Shown piece by piece: positions 1-9,379 of a stretch of DNA of 64,000 nucleotides (position 1 is its first letter; the number at the start of each line of letters is the position of its first letter). Position numbers and translations under genes: made by a program. This DNA is from Rhodoblastus sp. (lineage in GTDB: Bacteria > Pseudomonadota > Alphaproteobacteria > Rhizobiales > Beijerinckiaceae), in the NCBI RefSeq assembly GCF_019449565.1, contig NZ_JAGRPM010000038.1:124001-188000 (forward strand), written 5' to 3'. The notes beneath the pieces are model-generated. The model was not told the DNA's origin. It was given only the letters and a program-made list of their open reading frames with translations, and did no database searches.

Positions 1-3000
1 TGGCGCATCATGCCTTGGAGCCAGCGCGGATTGGTGGCGCGCGCATGGACGACGCGCGAAATCTCTTCTTCAAGACTGCGCACTTTCGCGGCGTCCGGCC
101 GGGTGGCGTCGACATGATAAAGGCTAGGCGCAGCGCCCAGAAATTCCGCCGCCGCCGCGAAGCCGCCCTCATGGGTAGCGAAGGAATCGGCGTTGAGTAT
201 GTCCTGCCCCGCAAGATCCTGCACATGGACGAAGGCGTCGGCGGCGCGGATGCGCGCGGCGAAATCCCCGTCCCCCGCGAGCGGCGCGCCATCGCGCCCA
301 TAGCTTTGCCTATTGGCGGCGAGATATTTTTGCGCCAGCTCCGAGCGACTGCGCCACTCCGCGCTGGCGAAAGCGCCCGACAGATCGACGCCATAAGCGC
401 CCGGCGCCGCTCCGAACACCCGGCGCGGTTCAGTCTCGCCGACCAGAGGATTTTCTTCCCTTGGCTCGTCGAGCTGCGCCAGGGCGCGCACGGCGGAATC
501 GAAGGCCTCGATCTGCTGCGGAAATACGTCGCGGAACAGGCCGGAAATGCGCAGCGTCACGTCCACGCGCGGGCGGCCGAGCTGCGCCAACGGCAGGATT
601 TCATAGCCGCTCATCCGCGTCGAGGCGGCGTCCCAGAGCGGCCTTGCGCCGAGCAAGGCGAAGGCCTGCGCCAGATCATCGCCGCCCGTGCGCATGGAGG
701 CGCTGCCCCACAGGTCGAGCACGATGCGGCGCGGCCAGTCGCCGTGATCCTGGAGATAGCGCTCGATCACTTCGCTTGCGAGCTTCTGGCCGATCTCCCA
801 GGCCGTGCGCGTGGGAATGGCGCGCGGATCGACCGAGAACAGATTTCGGCCGGTGGGCAGCACGTCCCTGCGTCCCCTGCCCGGCGCGCCGGACGGGCTT
901 GGCGCCACGAAGCCGCCGCTGAGCGCATGGACCAGAGCGCCCATTTCCGCCGCCCCGCAGGCGTCGAGCCTTTCCGCGAGATCGCTTGCCTCGTAGCCGG
1001 AGAGCGTCTCCTCGCGCAGCGCGCCTTCGGGCGATTGGCCGAAGACATGCAGCCCGTCATTGATCCGCATTTCCTTGAGATCGCACAGCCAAGCGTCGAG
1101 CTGGATCAGCGCGTCCTCGCCCTCTCCTGCTCCGCATTCGCGCAGCAGTCCGGCGGTGTCCGCGCGTTGCAGGATCAGCTCGGCCAGCATTTTGGCGCGG
1201 CGCGGATCGAGCCCCTGCGCCTGTGCATATTCGTCGAACAGGCTTTCGAGTTCGGCCAGCGCGCCATGCGCCCCCGCCTTGACCAGCGGCGGCGACAGAT
1301 GACTGACGATGACCGCCGCCGAGCGGCGCTTGGCCTGCGCCGCCTCGCCCGGATTATTGACGATGAAGGGATAGACCAGCGGAACCGGGCCGAGCGCGAT
1401 TTCCGGGGCGCAATCCTCGGCCAGCGCGACGCTCTTGCCCGGCAGCCATTCCAGCGAGCCATGAGCGCCGCAATGGATCAGGGCGTCGATCTTCTCGCGC
1501 TCGCGCAGCCAGAGATAGAAGGCGAGAAAAGCATGGCGCGGCGGCAGCGCCATGTCGTGATAATCCGCTTTGCGATTTTCCGACGAGCCGCGATCGGGCT
1601 GGAACGCGACGACTAGCTTGCCGAAGCGAAGAAAGCGGAAAACGAAGGCGCCCTCGCGGACGGAGGCATCGCCTTCCGGCGCGCCCCAGCACGCCTCGAG
1701 CGCTGCAACGAAGTCCGGCGGCAAGCCCGCGAGAAAGGCGCGATAGGCGCGCAGCGACAAACACGCGGCGAGAGGCGCGGACTGCAAGGCTTCGAGCAGT
1801 TTTTCCGGGGTCGCCGCTGCGTCATAGCCCTCTGCGGCGAGGCGCCCGACAATCGCGCGCGCGCTCGCCTGCGTATCGAGGCCCACGGCATAGCCGGCGC
1901 GGCCGCCCTTGGCCGGATAGTCCGACAGGATCAGCGCCAGTTTCTTCTCGTGATTGCCGAGGCGGCGCAGGCGCGCCCAGCGCGCGGCGAGCGCGGCCAC
2001 GAAACCAACGCGTGAGGCGTCCGGCTCATGGCGCGCCGGGGCGTATTCGAGTGCGTCGGCGCGGTCCTGCGCGCGCTTGAAGGAGATGGCGCGTGTGACA
2101 ATGCGCCCGTCAACTTCGGGCAGCACCACATTCATCGCCAGATCGGCGGCGGACAGGCCGCGCCGGGACTCGCGCCATTGCTCGGCCTGCGCGCCGGAGA
2201 GGATGACCTGAAAAACCGGGGCGTCCGCCGCGTCGAGCACGGCGCCGCCGTCGAGCCGCGCGGAAAAGGCGGTCGCGTTGAGAATGACATCGGGCTTGTC
2301 CGCCGCGAGGCGTTCCGCGAGCAGCGCGCAGGCCGCCGGGTCTTTCAAGCTCGAAACAAAGCAGCTGACGACGCGAAAATTTTCGCGCGCAAGCGCCTCG
2401 GCGAGCGCCCGGATCGGCGCGTCATCCCCGGCCAGATAAGCGCTGCGATAGAACAGGACCAGCGCCGTCGGCGCGTCCGCCGGGGCGGGAACACAGCCCG
2501 GCGTAAAGAGGCCGAAGGGCGCGACCGGACGTGGCGGCGCAGCCACGCCTTCGCCGGAGATTTTCGTTGCGATGAAGTCGAGACAGGCCGAGATGTTCTC
2601 CGGGCCGCCTTCGCGAAAATAATCCCAGATTTGGCGCAACGCGTCGGGCGGAAGCGTCGAGGCCGCGTCGAGCCGCGCGTCTTCCATGCAGTCGCCGGGT
2701 ACGACTGCGAAGCCGAAGCCGTGCTTGCGCGACGCGGCGGCAAGCTCCTCGACGCCATAGCGCCAGTAATCCATCCCACCGAGCAGGCGCACCAGCACGA
2801 AGCGCGCCTTGGCGCAGACCTTTTCGATATAAAGATCGACGGAAAAAGGATGTTTCAGCAAAGCGAGCGGCGCCAGCCGAAGGCTGGGATGGCGCGGCGC
2901 GTGGGCGCTGGCGAGCAGCGACAGGTCGCTGTCGGCAAAGGAGAGCGCGACGATATCCGCAGGCGATTGCTCGAGATCCACGGCCTGCGCCGTCTCGTCG

Positions 3001-3032
3001 AGCGATCGTTGATCCGTGCGGACAAGATGCAT
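1..3032 (-). CDS. cobN: Cobaltochelatase subunit CobN (3' end outside window)
   Basis: Large subunit of the aerobic-pathway cobaltochelatase, which inserts cobalt into hydrogenobyrinic acid a,c-diamide with CobS and CobT. The minus-strand frame is open from ATG at 3032 to the window edge (1010 codons), so about 100-250 C-terminal residues are missing. A CobN/BchH-family signature, HCGAHGSLEWLPGK, lies near residue 520, preceded by LPPRHAFLAFYLWLRE. The start lies four bases after the cobW stop, so the two genes form one operon behind the B12 riboswitch at 4162-4345. Long plus-strand frames over this gene are antisense shadows in codon register. The family is BchH/CobN; BchH is less likely given the cobW neighbour and riboswitch. 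Confidence 0.95.
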   Translation of the reverse strand, partial: MHLVRTDQRSLDETAQAVDLEQSPADIVALSFADSDLSLLASAHAPRHPSLRLAPLALLKHPFSVDLYIEKVCAKARFVLVRLLGGMDYWRYGVEELAAASRKHGFGFAVVPGDCMEDARLDAASTLPPDALRQIWDYFREGGPENISACLDFIATKISGEGVAAPPRPVAPFGLFTPGCVPAPADAPTALVLFYRSAYLAGDDAPIRALAEALARENFRVVSCFVSSLKDPAACALLAERLAADKPDVILNATAFSARLDGGAVLDAADAPVFQVILSGAQAEQWRESRRGLSAADLAMNVVLPEVDGRIVTRAISFKRAQDRADALEYAPARHEPDASRVGFVAALAARWARLRRLGNHEKKLALILSDYPAKGGRAGYAVGLDTQASARAIVGRLAAEGYDAAATPEKLLEALQSAPLAACLSLRAYRAFLAGLPPDFVAALEACWGAPEGDASVREGAFVFRFLRFGKLVVAFQPDRGSSENRKADYHDMALPPRHAFLAFYLWLREREKIDALIHCGAHGSLEWLPGKSVALAEDCAPEIALGPVPLVYPFIVNNPGEAAQAKRRSAAVIVSHLSPPLVKAGAHGALAELESLFDEYAQAQGLDPRRAKMLAELILQRADTAGLLRECGAGEGEDALIQLDAWLCDLKEMRINDGLHVFGQSPEGALREETLSGYEASDLAERLDACGAAEMGALVHALSGGFVAPSPSGAPGRGRRDVLPTGRNLFSVDPRAIPTRTAWEIGQKLASEVIERYLQDHGDWPRRIVLDLWGSASMRTGGDDLAQAFALLGARPLWDAASTRMSGYEILPLAQLGRPRVDVTLRISGLFRDVFPQQIEAFDSAVRALAQLDEPREENPLVGETEPRRVFGAAPGAYGVDLSGAFASAEWRSRSELAQKYLAANRQSYGRDGAPLAGDGDFAARIRAADAFVHVQDLAGQDILNADSFATHEGGFAAAAEFLGAAPSLYHVDATRPDAAKVRSLEEEISRVVHARATNPRWLQGMMR

Positions 3033-3036
3033 GATC

Positions 3037-4068
3037 TTAGGCCGATATTGCCGCTTCGACGGCGGCGCGATCGAAGCCCTTTTGGCCGATCACCACGAGG
3101 CGGCCCGAGCGGTTCTCGCCCGCGCGCCAGGGCCGGTCGAACTGATGCGAGAAACGGCCGCCCACGCCCTGCACCAGCAGGCGCATCGGCTTGCCGCTGA
3201 CTTCGACGAAGCCCTTCATGCGCAGCACGTCATGATCGCGGGCAATAGCCGCAAGTTTTTCCGAAAGGGCGGCGGGATCGGCCACCGACGGCAGCGGCGC
3301 GACGAAAGAGTCGAAATCATCGTGGTCATGCCCCTCCTCGTCATCGTGATGCGAGGGGCGCGCGGCGAGATCGTCCTCCGCCGCAGCCGCAAGCCCGAGC
3401 AGCACATCGACGTCGAGCCGGCCTTCGCGCGTCGGCACGATCTTCACCGCGCGCGGCACGGCGGCGGCGATTTCCGCGCGCACTTTCTCAAGCGCGGCTT
3501 CATCGAGCAGGTCCGCCTTGTTCAGCAGGATCAGATCGGCGCAGAGCAGCTGATCCTCATAGACTTCCTCAAGCGGATTGTCGTGATCGAGCGATGGGTC
3601 AAGCGCGCGCTGGGCGGCGAGCTTTTCCTCATCGTCGGCGAAACGCCCGTCGGCCACGGCGGCGGAATCGACCACCGCGATGACGCCGTCTACCGTAAGC
3701 TTCGCGCGAATGTCGGGCCAGTCGAACGCCTTCACCAGAGGCTTCGGCAGAGCCAGGCCGGAGGTTTCGATGATGATGTGATCCGGACGCGGCTCGCGCG
3801 CCAGCAGGCCTTCGATGGCGGGCAGGAAATCATCCGCAACCGTGCAGCACAGGCAGCCATTGGCGAGCTCGACGATATTTTCTTCCGCGCAGGAATCGAC
3901 GCCGCAATTCTTCAGGATTTCGCCGTCCACGCCGACATCGCCGAATTCATTGATGACCAAGGCGAGGCGGCGGCCGCGCGCGTTGGTCAGAACATGGCGG
4001 ATCAAAGTGGTCTTGCCTGCGCCGAGGAAGCCGGTGACGATCGTAACGGGAATTTTCGAAAGGCGCAT
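3037..4068 (-). CDS. cobW: CobW-family GTPase / metallochaperone
   Basis: G3E-family GTPase of 343 residues. Walker A GFLGAGKTT is at residues 13-21, the metal-binding CLCC motif at 72-75, an NKAD guanine-specificity motif near 183, and a His/Asp-rich metal-binding stretch near 238-250. The CobW C-terminal domain follows. In cobalamin loci these proteins are thought to supply cobalt to the CobNST chelatase. The gene is directly upstream of cobN and downstream of a cobalamin riboswitch, which supports the cobW assignment over a zinc-type COG0523 paralogue. Confidence 0.93.
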   Translation of the reverse strand: MRLSKIPVTIVTGFLGAGKTTLIRHVLTNARGRRLALVINEFGDVGVDGEILKNCGVDSCAEENIVELANGCLCCTVADDFLPAIEGLLAREPRPDHIIIETSGLALPKPLVKAFDWPDIRAKLTVDGVIAVVDSAAVADGRFADDEEKLAAQRALDPSLDHDNPLEEVYEDQLLCADLILLNKADLLDEAALEKVRAEIAAAVPRAVKIVPTREGRLDVDVLLGLAAAAEDDLAARPSHHDDEEGHDHDDFDSFVAPLPSVADPAALSEKLAAIARDHDVLRMKGFVEVSGKPMRLLVQGVGGRFSHQFDRPWRAGENRSGRLVVIGQKGFDRAAVEAAISA

Positions 4069-4161
4069 GTTTCGGGCTCCGGGAGGGCGCCCGGCGAGTG
4101 AACCGCCATCCGGCCAAACGGCCGGATCGCGACGAGAGCGCCCCGCCCGTCGCGTGGTCAG

Positions 4162-4345
4162 TTTGACGGCAGGTCTCCTGGCTCATGGGTTTGGCGCCCC
4201 CCGCCGCCTTCCCGGTCGCTGGACCAGTGGCTTTGTGGCGTTCGGCTTCCCATTCACAGTTGCGGGGGCAGCTGCGGTTTGGGGCGTGAGCCCGTCCGCA
4301 TTCCCTTTCACACCCCTTTGCGCAAGGGGACCGTCTGATGGACTT
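4162..4345 (-). promoter_or_regulatory. Cobalamin (B12) riboswitch upstream of cobW-cobN
   Basis: On the minus strand the segment contains the B12-box core AGCTGCCCCCGCAACTGTGA near 4255-4275 and ends with the conserved 3' element GCCAGGAGACCTGCC near 4168-4182. These are the hallmark conserved blocks of the AdoCbl riboswitch. It lies about 95 bases upstream of the cobW start and should lower cobW-cobN expression when cobalamin is plentiful. Exact ends are estimated. Confidence 0.93.
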
Positions 4346-4423
4346 GTTAGGCGCGGCGGACCCTCAAGTCAATCGCGCGCCGAAAAGGCGGCGCCCTGGC
4401 GGCCCTCAAGGGACAGGCCGGAG

Positions 4424-4470
4424 CCCCAAAAAGAAAAGCCTTCCGGTCCCGAGGGAAAACCGGAAGGCCT
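4424..4470 (-). terminator. Rho-independent terminator after the L,D-transpeptidase gene
   Basis: Inverted repeat AGCCTTCCGGT (4437-4447) and ACCGGAAGGCCT (4459-4470). On the minus strand the stem is followed by a T-rich run (TTTTCTTTTT). It is placed just after the stop of the gene at 4513 and separates it from the riboswitch transcript. Confidence 0.85.
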
Positions 4471-4512
4471 TCTGTCCAAACCAACGCGGCAAAAGACGCG
4501 CGGTGCAAATTC

Positions 4513-5130
4513 TCAATAGGCGCGGGCGGCCACGATGACCTTGGTGCCGATCTTGACGCGGTTGTAGAGGTCGATGGCGTCGATATCGCGCATACGAATG
4601 CAGCCTGAGGACACGTGCTGGCCGATCTTGTCCGGCTCGTTGGTGCCGTGGATGCGATACATCGTGTCCTTGTTGCCCTGGAAAAGATACATCGCGCGGG
4701 CGCCGAGCGGATTGTCGGGACCACCGGGAAGGCCGCCAGCCTCCGCCGTCGGACGCAGATGCGGCCAGCGCTCGAGCATATCGGCCGGCGGCATCCAGCG
4801 CGGCCATTCGGCCAGCTTGCCAATGGTGGCTTCGCCGGTCCAGCCCGCCGCTTCGCTGCCCGTCGCGACGCCGTAGCGGATCGCCTTCCCTTTGGGCAGC
4901 GAGTAATAGAGGAAGTTTTTGAAGGTATCGACGGTGACGGTGCCCTCGGGCTGGCCCGTCGGATCGTCCACAATATAGCGGCCATATTCGGCCGGCGGAT
5001 TGCCCTTCGGCGCCAGCGACAGGAACTCGCGATCCCGCGTGGTGAGCGTCGGATCAGGCGTGCCGGCCATGTTGCAGCCCGCCAGGGCCGCAGAAATCAA
5101 GCCAATGCAAGCAATCGTCCGCAGGTTCAT
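4513..5130 (-). CDS. L,D-transpeptidase (YkuD family), lipoprotein
   Basis: Periplasmic enzyme of the ErfK/YbiS/YcfS/YnhG group, which forms 3-3 peptidoglycan cross-links or attaches proteins to peptidoglycan. The ATG at 5130 gives a lipoprotein signal with lipobox LAGC; the upstream in-frame ATG at 5169 would bury this signal, so 5130 is preferred. The YkuD catalytic block is present near the C-terminus: HGTNEP followed by SSGCIRM, with the conserved His and the nucleophilic Cys. It is monocistronic, with a terminator downstream. Confidence 0.92.
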   Translation of the reverse strand: MNLRTIACIGLISAALAGCNMAGTPDPTLTTRDREFLSLAPKGNPPAEYGRYIVDDPTGQPEGTVTVDTFKNFLYYSLPKGKAIRYGVATGSEAAGWTGEATIGKLAEWPRWMPPADMLERWPHLRPTAEAGGLPGGPDNPLGARAMYLFQGNKDTMYRIHGTNEPDKIGQHVSSGCIRMRDIDAIDLYNRVKIGTKVIVAARAY

Positions 5131-5482
5131 GGTTCGCCCCAAATCAACGCGCCGCCCCAGCGCCGTCACTTCATAACTTAATTACCATAAAGGGCCAGCT
5201 GGTCACGTCCGTACGACATCAAAAGCGTGAATTATCCCGCTTTGTGGCGATTTGGCCACAGTGTGGTCACAATGAGCGCTAATTCGCTAATGATCGAAAA
5301 CATCATTCCGTATCATTTTCGGCATTGGCGAAAAGTGGCTTGTACTTTGGATCTAAGACCTAAACTTCGTTGGACAGGCGCAAGGAATAGGGCGATGTTC
5401 ATCGCTAAACCGCGCCGCCCCAGCGCATTTTGATCTGTTCGCCCCATTTCCTTCCTGGTTCAGAGGCGCGATCCGGAAATGC
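5131..5482. other. Divergent intergenic region, no gene supported
   Basis: About 350 bases between the divergently transcribed L,D-transpeptidase and histone-deacetylase-family genes. It presumably holds both promoters. A 68-codon plus-strand frame at 5227-5433 has no recognisable features and an unconvincing composition, so I do not call it. Confidence 0.5.
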
Positions 5483-6439
5483 TTGTGGATTTTTGTTTGT
5501 GAGCCTGAATTGAACACGCTTCTGCTGACACATCCCTCCGGCCTCGATCATGACAATGGCCCCGGCCATCCAGAGCGGCCGGATAGAGTCCGCGTCATCG
5601 AACGCATCCTCGAGCATGAAAAATTCATGACGCTGATCCGGGCGCAGGCGGACGACGGCACGCGCGAGCAGGCGTTGCGGGTCCATCCCGAATCCTACGT
5701 CCAGGCCCTTGAGCAGACTTCGCCACGCGACGGCTTCGCCCGGCTCGACAGTGACACGACCATGAGCCCCGGCACGCTGGCGGCGGCCTTTCGCGCCATC
5801 GGCGGCGCCTGCCAGGCCGTTGACGAGGTGATGCGGCGCGACGTCGACAATGCGTTCGTCGCCATGCGGCCGCCCGGTCACCATGCCGAACGCGCGACCC
5901 CGATGGGTTTCTGCTTCTTCAACAACGCCGCCGTCGCCGCGCGCCACGCCATCGCCGTCCATGGGGCGGAGCGGGTCGCCGTCATGGATTTCGACGTGCA
6001 CCACGGCAATGGAACGCAGGACATTTTCTGGTCCGACCCCAATTGCATGTATCTCTCAACCCATGAAATGCCGCTCTATCCAGGCACCGGCGCGAGCAAC
6101 GAGCGCGGCGAGTACAACAATATCGTCAACGCTCCGCTCAATGCCGGCGATACCGGAATGCATTTCCGCGAGGCGATGGAAGTCGCCATCCTGCCCCGGC
6201 TAGAGCAATTCCGTCCCGATCTGGTGATCATTTCCGCCGGATTCGACGCGCATCGGCGCGACCCGCTCGCCAATCTCAATCTGGTTGAGGCGGATTTCGC
6301 CTGGGCGACGTCGAAACTGATGGACGTGTCCGATCGCGTCTGCAATGGGCGTTTGGTGTCGTTGCTCGAAGGCGGATATGACCTCGACGGTCTGGCGCGC
6401 TCGGTCGCCGCCCATGTTCTGACGCTGATGGGCTCCTGA
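5483..6439 (+). CDS. Histone deacetylase / acetylpolyamine amidohydrolase family protein
   Basis: Zinc-dependent deacetylase superfamily (HDAC, AcuC, AphA); the substrate in bacteria is usually unknown (acetylpolyamines, acetylated proteins or acetoin-related). Visible motifs are HPERPDR, RPPGHHAE (tandem active-site His), DFDVHHGNGTQ (zinc Asp and His), SAGFDAHRRDP (second zinc Asp) and EGGYD. The zinc ligands are intact, so it should be catalytically competent. ATG at 5483 is the long start; TTG at 5510 would give the family-typical beginning MNTLLLTHPSG with a GTGAG sequence just upstream and may be the true start. Confidence 0.93.
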   Translation: MWIFVCEPELNTLLLTHPSGLDHDNGPGHPERPDRVRVIERILEHEKFMTLIRAQADDGTREQALRVHPESYVQALEQTSPRDGFARLDSDTTMSPGTLAAAFRAIGGACQAVDEVMRRDVDNAFVAMRPPGHHAERATPMGFCFFNNAAVAARHAIAVHGAERVAVMDFDVHHGNGTQDIFWSDPNCMYLSTHEMPLYPGTGASNERGEYNNIVNAPLNAGDTGMHFREAMEVAILPRLEQFRPDLVIISAGFDAHRRDPLANLNLVEADFAWATSKLMDVSDRVCNGRLVSLLEGGYDLDGLARSVAAHVLTLMGS

Positions 6440-6465
6440 CGCGGACGGCCATCCGAGGCAGCCTG

Positions 6466-7407
6466 TCACCATTCCACGAATTGCGCCAGCGGCGGCTGCG
6501 CCGCTCCCAGCACGATTTCGACGATTTCGGGCGGCCGCAGCAGCCGCACCGGCGCGACCGACTCGCCGAGCCCGCCCGAGATAATCAAATGGCGGTCGTC
6601 TCGCTGGAGATGTCCGTAAACATAATCGAAGCCGAAGCGAATATCGCCGACGACCGGGCCGAGCAGCGGCAGGTTGACCTGCCCGCCATGGGTATGTCCG
6701 CAGAGCGTCAGCGCAACCCGCTTGGGGACGGACGGGAAGATCATCGGCTCATGGGCCATCAGGATGATCGGCGCCGAGTCGGTCACCTTCCTCAGAGTTC
6801 CGTCGAGATCGTCCTGGCCGCCCTCGACGCCCCTCGGGCCTTCCCTGCCCCAGGCGTCGATCAACTGATCGCCGAGGCCGGCGATCCAGAATTTGCGCCC
6901 GTCCTTCGCCAGCGGAACAGCGTCATTCTCCAGCACCACGATCCCCGCCTGCCCCAACGCCCGGCGAATCGCCACGGCGCCGTCGGATGGCGTGGTCAGC
7001 AAGGGTCCATGCGCCCAATCATGATTGCCCAGCACGGCGAAACAGCCGAGCGGAGCGCGCAGGACCGACACGGCCTCGCCGGTCTGCTGCTCGTCGACCG
7101 CGCGGGTAATAAAGAAATGGCCGGCGTTGAAATCACCCAGCAATAAAACGGCGTCGGGATTCAGGGCGTTCGCAGCCTCGCAGATGCGGCGGATTCGCGC
7201 GGCGCTCATGAAGGGCTCGCCGGCGTGAATGTCCGAAATCACGGCCAGACGCAGGTTCAGGCCCGCCGGCCAATGGGCCGGGGTCAGGGAATAACGCTTG
7301 ACCTGAAGCAGGAGATTGGGTTCGACCCCGATCGTATAGGCGGCTGTCGCCGCGCCGATCAATGGCAGCGCCAGCCCGCTGGAGAGAAAGCGACGACGAT
7401 CGATCAT
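6466..7407 (-). CDS. Metallophosphoesterase (calcineurin-like, YaeI type) with Tat-like signal
   Basis: Binuclear-metal phosphoesterase of 313 residues. The five motif blocks are visible in order: SDIHAGEPF, GDFNAG, GNHDW, MAHEP and GHTHGGQ, which together supply the metal ligands. The N-terminus (MIDRRRFLSSGLALPLIGAA) looks like a twin-arginine signal or membrane anchor, placing the enzyme at or outside the inner membrane. YaeI-like members act on lipid phosphate esters, but the substrate here is unknown. It is convergent with the deacetylase gene. Confidence 0.92.
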   Translation of the reverse strand: MIDRRRFLSSGLALPLIGAATAAYTIGVEPNLLLQVKRYSLTPAHWPAGLNLRLAVISDIHAGEPFMSAARIRRICEAANALNPDAVLLLGDFNAGHFFITRAVDEQQTGEAVSVLRAPLGCFAVLGNHDWAHGPLLTTPSDGAVAIRRALGQAGIVVLENDAVPLAKDGRKFWIAGLGDQLIDAWGREGPRGVEGGQDDLDGTLRKVTDSAPIILMAHEPMIFPSVPKRVALTLCGHTHGGQVNLPLLGPVVGDIRFGFDYVYGHLQRDDRHLIISGGLGESVAPVRLLRPPEIVEIVLGAAQPPLAQFVEW

Positions 7408-7525
7408 TCAGGCTCCCGCGCCGCCAGCGGCCAGAGGAATTCCTTTCACGGAGACCTGATAGGGCGCGCGGGGCGGCTTGCCAACCCCGGCGCGAAGACG
7501 AAGCGATCGGTCCGGAGAAGCGTCT

Positions 7526-7726
7526 TCAGGCGGCGTTCCGCTGCTGAACTAGCGTTTTCACCGGACGCTCGGCGCGCGTCTCGGCGCGAACCGGCGATTC
7601 CTTTTCGGAGGTGAACAGCGCGGCCTCGACGGCGGCAAGGCCGATCTCGCGATACAGACGCGATTGCAGGTCGCGGGCGTCCTGGCGGCGGGGCTGCGGC
7701 GGAACAATGATCTCTTGCTCGCTCAT
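7526..7726 (-). CDS. Small conserved-looking hypothetical protein
   Basis: A 66-residue, charged, soluble protein starting MSEQEIIVPPQPRRQ with no membrane segment or known motif. It sits alone between the phosphoesterase and amidase genes on the same strand. Its composition looks coding, but I do not recognise the family. Confidence 0.5.
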   Translation of the reverse strand: MSEQEIIVPPQPRRQDARDLQSRLYREIGLAAVEAALFTSEKESPVRAETRAERPVKTLVQQRNAA

Positions 7727-7866
7727 GACGGGACTCTTCTGACTCGAACCAACTGGGAAAGAACTGGCCGCATGGTTGACGACCCTTGAATTCCATCGGC
7801 GACATTGAAGGCTTAAGATAAATTCCGCGTTAAGCCTGTCTCACGCGGCCTGTCCGGAAACGGCGC

Positions 7867-9360
7867 TTATCGCGCGGGCGGCGCGCGGAATCCACCGGTC
7901 AGGTCTTCAATCATGCCGGCGATTGCGATCGCCTCGCGGTCGGCATTGAGCGCGCAGACGATCTGGACGCCGCAGGGCAAGCCTTGCGGATTCAGCGCCA
8001 CCGGCGCGACCGCCGCGGGCAGGTGCGAGAGCGACGCTACGCTCGCCCATTTCAGCAGATCGTAATAAGGCAGCTCGCCTGCGCTCGTCGGCAGGCGCCG
8101 CTCCATAGGGTCCGGCGACAAATCGTGCGGAAAGGCGAGGCAAGGCGCGGCTGGGCAGAGAATCGCGTCATAACGGCTGAAAAACGAGGCGAAAGCCTCG
8201 CGGATCGCGGCCCTGCGCTCCACCAGACGGGAAAAACTCGCCGCGTCGATCCGGGCCGCCCGCGCCCGGATCGCCGGATAGGTCTTGTCCTCGGGGGCGA
8301 AATCCCTGGCGCTATCGGCGAAGCGCGCCCGTTCGCCCGGCGTTAGACCCGCGAAGCCAATGGCGAAATTCAAGGTCGCATAAATTTCGAAGACTTCGGC
8401 GAAGGCGACGGACGGCCTCGCTTCCTCGACCTGCGCGCCGGCGCGACCAAGGACCTCCGCCGCAACCCGGACGGCGGCCTCCACATCGATATCGATGGGG
8501 GCGAAATCCGGATCGAGCCAGAGCGCCAGCCGCAGCTGGTCTGGCCGCGTTTTGCGCACCGGAGGAAAATGCCCGCATTCCGTCGCGTTCTGCGGGCCGG
8601 CAGTCAGGCAAAGAACGAGATCGAGATCGGCGGCCGAACGCGCGAGCGGTCCGGCGACGGCGAGATCCGGCGGATTTTTAAGCCGCATGGCCGGGAGTGG
8701 CGGAATATGTCCGGCAAGGGGAATGCGGCCCCAGCTCGGCTTGAGCCCAAACAGGCCGCAAGCATGGGAGGGCCAGCGGATCGACCCGCCGAGATCGGAG
8801 GCCAGATCGAATGCGCAGAACCCCGCGGCGACAGCCGCCGCAGCTCCGCCCGACGAGCCGCCGGGCGTTCGCGAGAGATCCCAGGGATTGGAAGTTACAC
8901 CGAAGATCGCGTTATGGGTCTGGAAGTCCCCCGTCAGCCGGGGCACATTGGTCTTGGCGAAAATGACGGCGCCGGCGGCGCGCAGGCGCTCGACCGCAAC
9001 GGCGTCCTGCCGTGGACAATATTCCGCGAGTTCCTCCATGCCGCAAGCGGTCGTCAGGCCCGCGGTCTCGAAACTGTCCTTGATCGTGATCGGCAGGCCT
9101 TCCAGCGCACGCGCCTCGCCGCGCGCATAGAGCCGCTCGGCTTCCGCCGCCTGCCGTTCGGCCGCCTCGATATCATAGGCGGCCAAGGCGTTGATGACTG
9201 GATTTCGCTGGAGAACCCGCTCCCAGACGGCCGCCAGCAGTTCGCGGGCGGAGAAATCGCGCCGGGCCAGGCCCTCGCGCCAGACGGCGGATGAAGCGGC
9301 GAAGAAGGCCTCGTCGAAACCGGTCGGCGCCGTCAAACCAGCGAGCCGGACGCGGTCCAT
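7867..9360 (-). CDS. Amidase (amidase-signature family)
   Basis: Amide hydrolase of 497 residues, about the usual family size. The catalytic triad is readable: Lys in TIKDSFE, cis-Ser in RTPGGSSGG and nucleophile Ser in SDLGGSIRWP. The context (a MarR regulator immediately upstream on the same strand, 19 bases apart) suggests a degradative or detoxifying amidase rather than GatA; no gatB or gatC is nearby. The substrate cannot be told from sequence. Confidence 0.92.
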   Translation of the reverse strand: MDRVRLAGLTAPTGFDEAFFAASSAVWREGLARRDFSARELLAAVWERVLQRNPVINALAAYDIEAAERQAAEAERLYARGEARALEGLPITIKDSFETAGLTTACGMEELAEYCPRQDAVAVERLRAAGAVIFAKTNVPRLTGDFQTHNAIFGVTSNPWDLSRTPGGSSGGAAAAVAAGFCAFDLASDLGGSIRWPSHACGLFGLKPSWGRIPLAGHIPPLPAMRLKNPPDLAVAGPLARSAADLDLVLCLTAGPQNATECGHFPPVRKTRPDQLRLALWLDPDFAPIDIDVEAAVRVAAEVLGRAGAQVEEARPSVAFAEVFEIYATLNFAIGFAGLTPGERARFADSARDFAPEDKTYPAIRARAARIDAASFSRLVERRAAIREAFASFFSRYDAILCPAAPCLAFPHDLSPDPMERRLPTSAGELPYYDLLKWASVASLSHLPAAVAPVALNPQGLPCGVQIVCALNADREAIAIAGMIEDLTGGFRAPPAR

Positions 9361-9379
9361 CCGTCCTCAGGCGAAGAAC

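Noticed and set aside
15-1616. 533-codon plus-strand open frame
   Set aside because: It is codon-register antisense of cobN; the minus strand carries a continuous CobN reading frame with family motifs.
2028-3200. 390-codon plus-strand frame
   Set aside because: Antisense to the 5' half of cobN and the cobW 3' end; no motif.
3016-4101. 361-codon plus-strand frame
   Set aside because: Antisense to cobW, which has all GTPase motifs on the minus strand.
5227-5433. 68-codon plus-strand frame in the intergenic region
   Set aside because: No ribosome site, no motif and mixed composition.
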